From assembly GCF_900215335.1 (NCBI RefSeq), contig NZ_OCMT01000002.1, forward strand, positions 930,001 through 994,000: 64,000 nucleotides of DNA, given 5' to 3'. The notes under the pieces were generated by a model, which saw nothing but the letters and a program-made list of their open reading frames with translations, was not told the origin of the DNA and searched no databases. Shown one piece after another: positions 59,598 through 64,000 of the stretch. The position numbers were made by a program, and so were the translations under genes. The stretch's first letter is position 1, and each line of letters starts with the position of its first letter. Source of the stretch: Pedobacter xixiisoli (lineage in GTDB: Bacteria; Bacteroidota; Bacteroidia; Sphingobacteriales; Sphingobacteriaceae).

Positions 59598-60817
59598 GCC
59601 CATTTAAAATAAGCTGGAAAAACATCTGGTCGAAGCCGCTAAACGCCGCATTGAATATCTTACTGATTGCTTTTGGAACTGCTATTTTAACTGTTTTATT
59701 GTTAGCATCAACCCAAATAGAAGATAAATTAGACAAAAATTCAAAAGACATTGATCTGGTAGTTGGAGCGAAAGGCAGTCCACTACAATTGATTTTAAGC
59801 AGCATTTATTACATCGATTTCCCAACAGGAAATATCCCGATGAATGAGGCGAAGAAATTAATGAAAAGCCCTTTCGTAAAAAGTGCTGTACCTTTAGCTT
59901 TGGGAGATAATTACAACGGTGTACGAATTGTTGGTACCGACAGCAATTACATCAGCCTTTATGGCTTAAAACTACAAAGCGGCAAGTTTTGGGAAGCTGA
60001 TTTAGAAGCTACTATTGGCATTAACGTTGCAAAGGAGCAAAATCTCAAAGTTGGCGATACCTTTTTTGGCGGTCATGGTTTAACCGAAATGAAGGATGAA
60101 CACAAAGACCACGCCTACAAAGTGGTGGGTATTTTGGCACCGCAGCAAAACGTAACCGACAATCTGATTTTAACGGGCATTGGTAGCGTCTGGAAAATGC
60201 ATGGCGATGAAGGCGAAAGCAACGAACATCATGACCATGACCACGCAACTGAAGCAGAACACACTCACGATGAGGACAGAGAGTTCACCTCATTGCTCAT
60301 CCAATATCGCTCACCAATGGCAGTAGCGATGTTCCCGATGATGGTGAACCAAACTACCAATATGCAAGCAGCCAGTCCAGCGCAAGAAAGCACTCGTTTG
60401 TTCTCTTTAATTGGTGTTGGTGTAGATACTTTGCAATGGTTTGCGGTTCTGATTATGTTCATTGCAGCCATTAGTGTATTTGTAAACCTGTACAATTCCT
60501 TAAAAGAAAGAAGCTACGATTTGGCCATTATGCGAACCTTAGGCGCATCAAAAGGCAAACTTTTTTCGTTAATCATATTAGAAGGCTTAATTTTGACGCT
60601 GATAGGCACACTTATTGGTATTGCTTTAGGGCATGGCATTTTACACTTAATTGGAAACTATCAAGAAAGTAGTCAGGCGAAAATGAATGGTTTACTTTTT
60701 ATAACGGAAGAATTTTATTTACTGGCGGCAGGTTTATCGATTGGAATTGTTGCGGCAATTATTCCAGCAATACAGGCTTACCAATCTAATATATCGAAAA
60801 TTTTAGCAAAGAATTAA
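59594..60817 (+). CDS. FtsX/MacB-type ABC permease with His-rich loop
   Basis: 407 residues. One N-terminal helix (about 15-38: PLNAALNILLIAFGTAILTV), a large periplasmic domain (about 45-270), then three helices with the FtsX core (ISVFVNLYNSLKERSYDLAI, MRTLGASKGKLFSLIILEGL). The periplasmic domain contains a striking metal-binding stretch at about 205-225 (EHHDHDHATEAEHTHDED). Together with the DUF3299-like protein behind it, this suggests zinc or another transition metal as the cargo or signal. Family-wise these permeases move lipids, peptides or act mechanically, so the metal role is inference. Confidence 0.88.
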   Translation: MSPFKISWKNIWSKPLNAALNILLIAFGTAILTVLLLASTQIEDKLDKNSKDIDLVVGAKGSPLQLILSSIYYIDFPTGNIPMNEAKKLMKSPFVKSAVPLALGDNYNGVRIVGTDSNYISLYGLKLQSGKFWEADLEATIGINVAKEQNLKVGDTFFGGHGLTEMKDEHKDHAYKVVGILAPQQNVTDNLILTGIGSVWKMHGDEGESNEHHDHDHATEAEHTHDEDREFTSLLIQYRSPMAVAMFPMMVNQTTNMQAASPAQESTRLFSLIGVGVDTLQWFAVLIMFIAAISVFVNLYNSLKERSYDLAIMRTLGASKGKLFSLIILEGLILTLIGTLIGIALGHGILHLIGNYQESSQAKMNGLLFITEEFYLLAAGLSIGIVAAIIPAIQAYQSNISKILAKN

Positions 60818-60829
60818 TTTTGAAAATGA

Positions 60830-60880
60830 CCACCCTAGACACCTAAGTGAACCTAAGGTTTTTTTAGGTGTCTAAGGTGG
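60830..60880. repeat. Inverted repeat between permease and DUF3299-like gene
   Basis: ccaccctagacacctaa (60830-60846) against ttaggtgtctaaggtgg (60864-60880), 16 of 17 pairs. It could attenuate or terminate transcription before the third gene. Confidence 0.7.
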
Positions 60881-60901
60881 TTAAAAAACATAAAAACACA
60901 G

Positions 60902-61354
60902 ATGAAAAAACTTACATTCATATTTTTATTATTCATTGGCTTTGGCATTAACAAAGCAAAAGCACAACACGATCCAAGCGATCAAATACTATCTGCAAAC
61001 TGGGATGTAATTGGCGATGTAGAATTTAAAATGGCTAAAGACGATAGTGAAATGTACGCCATCTTCAACAACGATATCAAAAAGAGAGCAGGTAAACCTT
61101 TTGAATTAGAAGGTTACATTGTACCGATTAAAGATGGCATGAAACAAACTAAATTCATGCTTTCTACACTACCGATTAACCAATGTTTTTACTGTGGTAA
61201 AAATGGGGTACCTATCATGGTTGAAGTGCAACTGAAAGAGCCAACTAAGTTCACTTATCAAACCATTAAAGTGAAAGGCATCTTGAAATTGAGTACGGCA
61301 AACGCTTTGGATGCTTCGCCAATTTCGTTATTGAACGGAACGGTGGTGAAGTAA
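60902..61354 (+). CDS. Secreted DUF3299-like protein
   Basis: 150 residues. Signal peptide (1-21, ending KAKAQ). The mature part contains GKPFELEGYIVPIKDGMKQT, FMLSTLPINQCFYCGKNGVP (a Cys pair) and VKGILKLSTANALDASPISL, matching the DUF3299 pattern of small periplasmic proteins. Comparable proteins accompany Zrg-type zinc transporters in Vibrio (from memory). It lies 84 nt after the permease, separated by an inverted repeat. Confidence 0.75.
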   Translation: MKKLTFIFLLFIGFGINKAKAQHDPSDQILSANWDVIGDVEFKMAKDDSEMYAIFNNDIKKRAGKPFELEGYIVPIKDGMKQTKFMLSTLPINQCFYCGKNGVPIMVEVQLKEPTKFTYQTIKVKGILKLSTANALDASPISLLNGTVVK

Positions 61355-61376
61355 AGTAGCACAGACGTAAATAATT

Positions 61377-61631
61377 CGTCATTGCGAGGTATAGTTCATG
61401 TCGGTTGTTTTGAATAAGCTATCACAAATTTAGCCTCACTAGATAGACTTTTCGTCATGCTGAATTTATTTCAGCATCAGTTTTAACGTCTAATTTTTAC
61501 ATTAATAACCTTATAGACTACTTCGTACCTCGCAATGACGGCAAGAATAAAAACAAAAAAATCCCTAGAAAAAATGTCTAGGGATTTTTTTGTTATTTGC
61601 TAACAGATGCTGAAATAAATTCAGCATGACG
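61377..61631. repeat. Nested inverted repeats around a terminator
   Basis: Two pairs of arms: cgtcattgcgaggta (61377-61391) with its exact complement at 61526-61540, and a 26-base perfect pair at 61453-61478 and 61606-61631 (centre gctgaatttatttcagc, itself palindromic). Both families recur elsewhere in the window as single or paired units. Confidence 0.8.
61555..61591. terminator. Bidirectional terminator
   Basis: tccctaga/tctaggga stem extended by seven A-T pairs (61555-61569 and 61577-61591), between the convergent DUF3299-like and slyD genes. Confidence 0.85.
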
Positions 61632-61643
61632 GATTATTGATAG

Positions 61644-62153
61644 TTAGTGACCAGAATGTCCGTCAGCGCCATGAGCGTGACCATGTGACAATTCATCAGC
61701 AGTTGCTTCTCTCACTGTTAAAATTTTACCAGCAAAGATTAAGTTTTTACCAGCCATTGGGTGGTTTAAATCTACCGAGATAATTTCCTCGCCTACTGCA
61801 GTTACGCCAGCACGGAATTGGTTACCTTGGTTGTCTTGCAAAGGAATTACATCACCAACGTTAGGCAATTCTTCTGCACCACCTTCTTTAAACATACTTA
61901 CTGGCAAATCTACGTGAGCTCCTGGGTCAATCTCTCCGTAACCATCAGCCGCTTCTAATTCAAAACCATATTCATCACCAACGGTTAAACCTGTCAAGTG
62001 CTCTTCAAATTTTGGCAACATCATACCCACACCGTATAAAAATACTAGCGGATTTTCTTCAGTAGCTTTCTCTACAAAAACTTGGTTACCTTCTGGAGTT
62101 GTGGTATGTAGCTCGTAAGTAAGAGAAACTACCGTGTTAGATGTGATCTTCAT
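61644..62153 (-). CDS. slyD: SlyD-type FKBP peptidyl-prolyl isomerase
   Basis: 169 residues. FKBP core split by an insert-in-flap domain: VVSLTYELHTTTPEGNQVF, NPLVFLYGVGMMLPKFEEHL, then IF domain with GYGEIDPGAHVDLP, and closing VDLNHPMAGKNLIFAGKI. The C-terminus is His-rich (HGHAHGADGHSGH), as in E. coli SlyD, and should bind nickel or zinc. It is a cytoplasmic chaperone/isomerase. Its neighbour across the terminator is the metal-linked ABC locus. Confidence 0.93.
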   Translation of the reverse strand: MKITSNTVVSLTYELHTTTPEGNQVFVEKATEENPLVFLYGVGMMLPKFEEHLTGLTVGDEYGFELEAADGYGEIDPGAHVDLPVSMFKEGGAEELPNVGDVIPLQDNQGNQFRAGVTAVGEEIISVDLNHPMAGKNLIFAGKILTVREATADELSHGHAHGADGHSGH

Positions 62154-62323
62154 TCTATTCTTTTTTGTTTTATTAATTGATGAGCCTTCTAAACATCATC
62201 ATTATTTGTATTAAGCTTTTTGAAATGCTGGGCAAATATAGCTTAATTATTATGCTAACAAAAAACCAGCATTATTGTTGAAAGGATTATGAACTTAATG
62301 TGTATATCTGAAATTATTAGCTA

Positions 62324-62905
62324 TTATTTTGATGCGTTTTGCTTACCGCTTTTCAGCATCTCCGAATACATTTCATCCAAAAAAGATTGTTGATGTTTAT
62401 CGTTCTTAAAATATCGCTGATAATTCACGCTACAACTTTCGATATCTAAAATATTATCAGGGTTAAAAGACCAATCGTCTGTATTTTTAACGGTAATCCC
62501 AATATCTTCACTACAACTTTGCCACATTTCCGTAAATCTATTGTGCTGATTAGCATCCAGTTTATTAAAATCCGCATAAACGCTAAAACCACTCATTTCT
62601 GAATTGAAAAACTGTGAAATCCAAGTTACGGGAACACCGCCCCAATTGATGGTTGCACCTTCCGGCAGCCTGATATCAGTGAGCTTTTCTTCTGCCATCA
62701 TTTTATTTTGCTCCCCTTTTTTCCAGAAACTTTCCTTATAAGTTAATCTTGTACCCACAGGAACCGAAATCTTTTTAATGGTTAAAGGCTCTTTAGTGAT
62801 AAAATAGGGATAGTTTGGTGTACTGTTGCCTCCAGTTGGATTCATATTACCCACACAGCCCGTAAATAATGCAATAAGTAAAAGCGGAAGTTTAGAAAAT
62901 CTCAT
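62324..62905 (-). CDS. Lipoprotein, unknown function
   Basis: 193 residues. SpII signal with lipobox LFTGC (C17). The mature part has SVPVGTRLTYKESFWKKGEQ and EGATINWGGVPVTWISQFFN, predicted alpha/beta. There are two further Cys (SCSED, ESCSVNYQ). I do not recognise the family. It is read in the same direction as the YyaL-like gene upstream. Confidence 0.7.
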   Translation of the reverse strand: MRFSKLPLLLIALFTGCVGNMNPTGGNSTPNYPYFITKEPLTIKKISVPVGTRLTYKESFWKKGEQNKMMAEEKLTDIRLPEGATINWGGVPVTWISQFFNSEMSGFSVYADFNKLDANQHNRFTEMWQSCSEDIGITVKNTDDWSFNPDNILDIESCSVNYQRYFKNDKHQQSFLDEMYSEMLKSGKQNASK

Positions 62906-62961
62906 AAACGAAAGACGTTAAGGGTTAGATAAAAACTTCTTAAACACCAAAGACAATGCCA

Positions 62962-64000
62962 TTATTTGATATGCTGCAAGGCTTGGTCAACAGTTCCCAC
63001 AGGAAGTTGGCAAGTTTTATCCCTACAGATATAAATTTTCGTCTCCTCACTCTGCTTATACTGCAATAAAGGCAAACTGCTCTTTACCCCTGCCAAAGTA
63101 ATTTTATTGGGGATATATTGTTGATCAAATTCTTTTTTGGTTTCCCTAAAATCCGAACCAGTAATAGCAATTTCGTTAATACCGTACACTTCGTTCAACA
63201 ACTGGATACTCCAGTTAGAATAAGCCGAACCATAAGCTTTGATACGAGGTTGCACTGCCTTTAGCATAGCTGATGCTCGTTCTCTATACGTTTCATTATC
63301 AAAAAACAACCCCAATTTTTGGAGATTTTGAGCCATTACCGAGTTAGAAGCAGGAATTACATTATCCATCACCTCGTGTTTACGGGCGATCAAATCTTCG
63401 CCTTTGTTCGAGGTGTAGAAGAACATTACATTGTTTTGATCAGTAAAGTTAGACAATACATAGTCTGTTAATTCTTGTGCTTCATTTAACCAAGCTTCGT
63501 TAAAATCTGTTTCGTAAAGAGCAATTAGTGCTTCTATTAAAGACGCATAATCATCTAAGAAACCATTGATACTTGCTTTTCCATTTTTGTAGTTTCTATA
63601 CAAGCCCCCATCTTCATCCATCAAATTGTTAAGGATAAAACTTGCTGCTTTTTTGGCCTTTTCATAATAAGCATCATTATTCAGAACTTGGGCCGAATCC
63701 GTCAAACCTTTAATCATTTGTGCATTCCAGGCGGTTAGGCACTTATCATCTAAACCAGGTCTAACTCTGCTACTTCTTACTGCCAACAACTTAACTTTTG
63801 CTTCCGCGACAATTTGTTCCAATTCAGCTTTACTAACCTTGTATTTCTCTACCAGCTCCTCATCAAACACTTTTCGCATCAAGATATTGGTATGCTCTTC
63901 CTCCCAGTTGCCATCTTCAGTAATTGTAAAATATTCAGAAAGCAACTCTTTGTGCATAGTTATCACTTCATCGAAATCTGCCTTGTTCCATACATAGAAC
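62962..64000 (-). CDS. YyaL/DUF255-type thioredoxin-domain protein, C-terminal part
   Basis: About 346 residues are visible; the frame is open through the right edge (FYVWNKADFDEVI is the first clear block), so the N-terminal thioredoxin/DUF255 domain is outside. The visible part is the alpha/alpha-barrel region with RVRPGLDDKCLTAWNAQMIK, LYRNYKNGKASINGFLDDYA and ITGSDFRETKKEFDQQYIPN, and a C-terminal YICRDKTCQLPVGTVDQAL. The family is highly conserved but its substrate is unknown; resemblance to sugar epimerases is structural. An in-frame GTG/ATG near 63960 is internal, not the start. Confidence 0.9.
   Translation of the reverse strand, partial: FYVWNKADFDEVITMHKELLSEYFTITEDGNWEEEHTNILMRKVFDEELVEKYKVSKAELEQIVAEAKVKLLAVRSSRVRPGLDDKCLTAWNAQMIKGLTDSAQVLNNDAYYEKAKKAASFILNNLMDEDGGLYRNYKNGKASINGFLDDYASLIEALIALYETDFNEAWLNEAQELTDYVLSNFTDQNNVMFFYTSNKGEDLIARKHEVMDNVIPASNSVMAQNLQKLGLFFDNETYRERASAMLKAVQPRIKAYGSAYSNWSIQLLNEVYGINEIAITGSDFRETKKEFDQQYIPNKITLAGVKSSLPLLQYKQSEETKIYICRDKTCQLPVGTVDQALQHIK

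Noticed and set aside
1..64000. tRNA, rRNA, tmRNA, CRISPR array, integrase or replication origin
   Set aside because: I looked for their conserved sequence features on both strands and found none that I could support by eye.

Overview
The window looks like chromosome from a Bacteroidota of the Sphingobacteriaceae/Pedobacter type. The grounds are a SusC/RagA receptor, a C-terminal type IX secretion sorting domain, LytS/LytTR regulation, many SpII lipoproteins with Cys-Lys-Lys or similar after the lipobox, TAnnTTTG-like promoter elements, and intergenic gaps packed with short palindromic repeats. The organism assignment is inference from gene content. I saw no rRNA, tRNA, CRISPR array, integrase or complete insertion sequence.

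Layout. 1-2979 (minus): a TlpA-like thioredoxin gene followed by a SusC gene that runs off the left edge. 2980-4539: non-coding, mostly mobile-repeat debris plus a strongly folded segment (about 4202-4445) that resembles domain I of a group II intron. 4540-18043: a defence-like island, visibly AT-rich up to about 15.2 kb. It contains (a) an XRE-type regulator, a coiled-coil membrane protein, a five-helix membrane protein with a lysozyme/transglycosylase-like C-terminus, and a NACHT NTPase; (b) a DUF262 (GmrSD/ParB-like) protein, a HEPN protein and a frameshifted putAbiC-type gene; (c) a membrane protein of unknown function; (d) a PIN-like RNase; (e) an sce7726-sce7725-RES triad. 18044-21279 (minus): an HNH endonuclease with a split HipA kinase pair behind it. 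The kinase has an in-frame stop, and a relic of the HNH 3' end lies beyond the pair.

21280-35357 is looser: a solitary contractile-tail sheath gene, an exported coiled-coil protein, small unknown genes, a serine hydrolase divergent from a LytS/LytTR two-component pair, a CocE/S15 hydrolase, an S74-domain surface protein and a T9SS cargo protein. These lie between gaps rich in a covarying palindrome. 35358-45010 carries housekeeping and envelope genes: an AI-2E-type exporter, lipoproteins, a second serine hydrolase, DoxX, DKNYY, CYTH and DUF4397 proteins, and a CHASE-PAS histidine kinase.

45299-53100 is a coherent block: ECF sigma factor, TPR anti-sigma-like protein, a lipoprotein, a PKD/beta-barrel protein and a TPR-CHAT protease-like protein. 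The last two share a 17-base upstream element. 53087-58103 (minus) is a glycogen/alpha-glucan block (GH31, glgB, DUF6717-like). 58968-61354 is an ABC transporter with a His-rich permease loop and a DUF3299-like protein, reminiscent of Vibrio Zrg zinc uptake. SlyD, a lipoprotein and the end of a YyaL/DUF255 gene close the window.

The strongest candidates for something undescribed are the membrane-lysozyme/NACHT cassette (4540-9796) and the sce7726-sce7725-RES operon (15236-18043). The HipA pair lying between two copies of the HNH 3' end is also notable.
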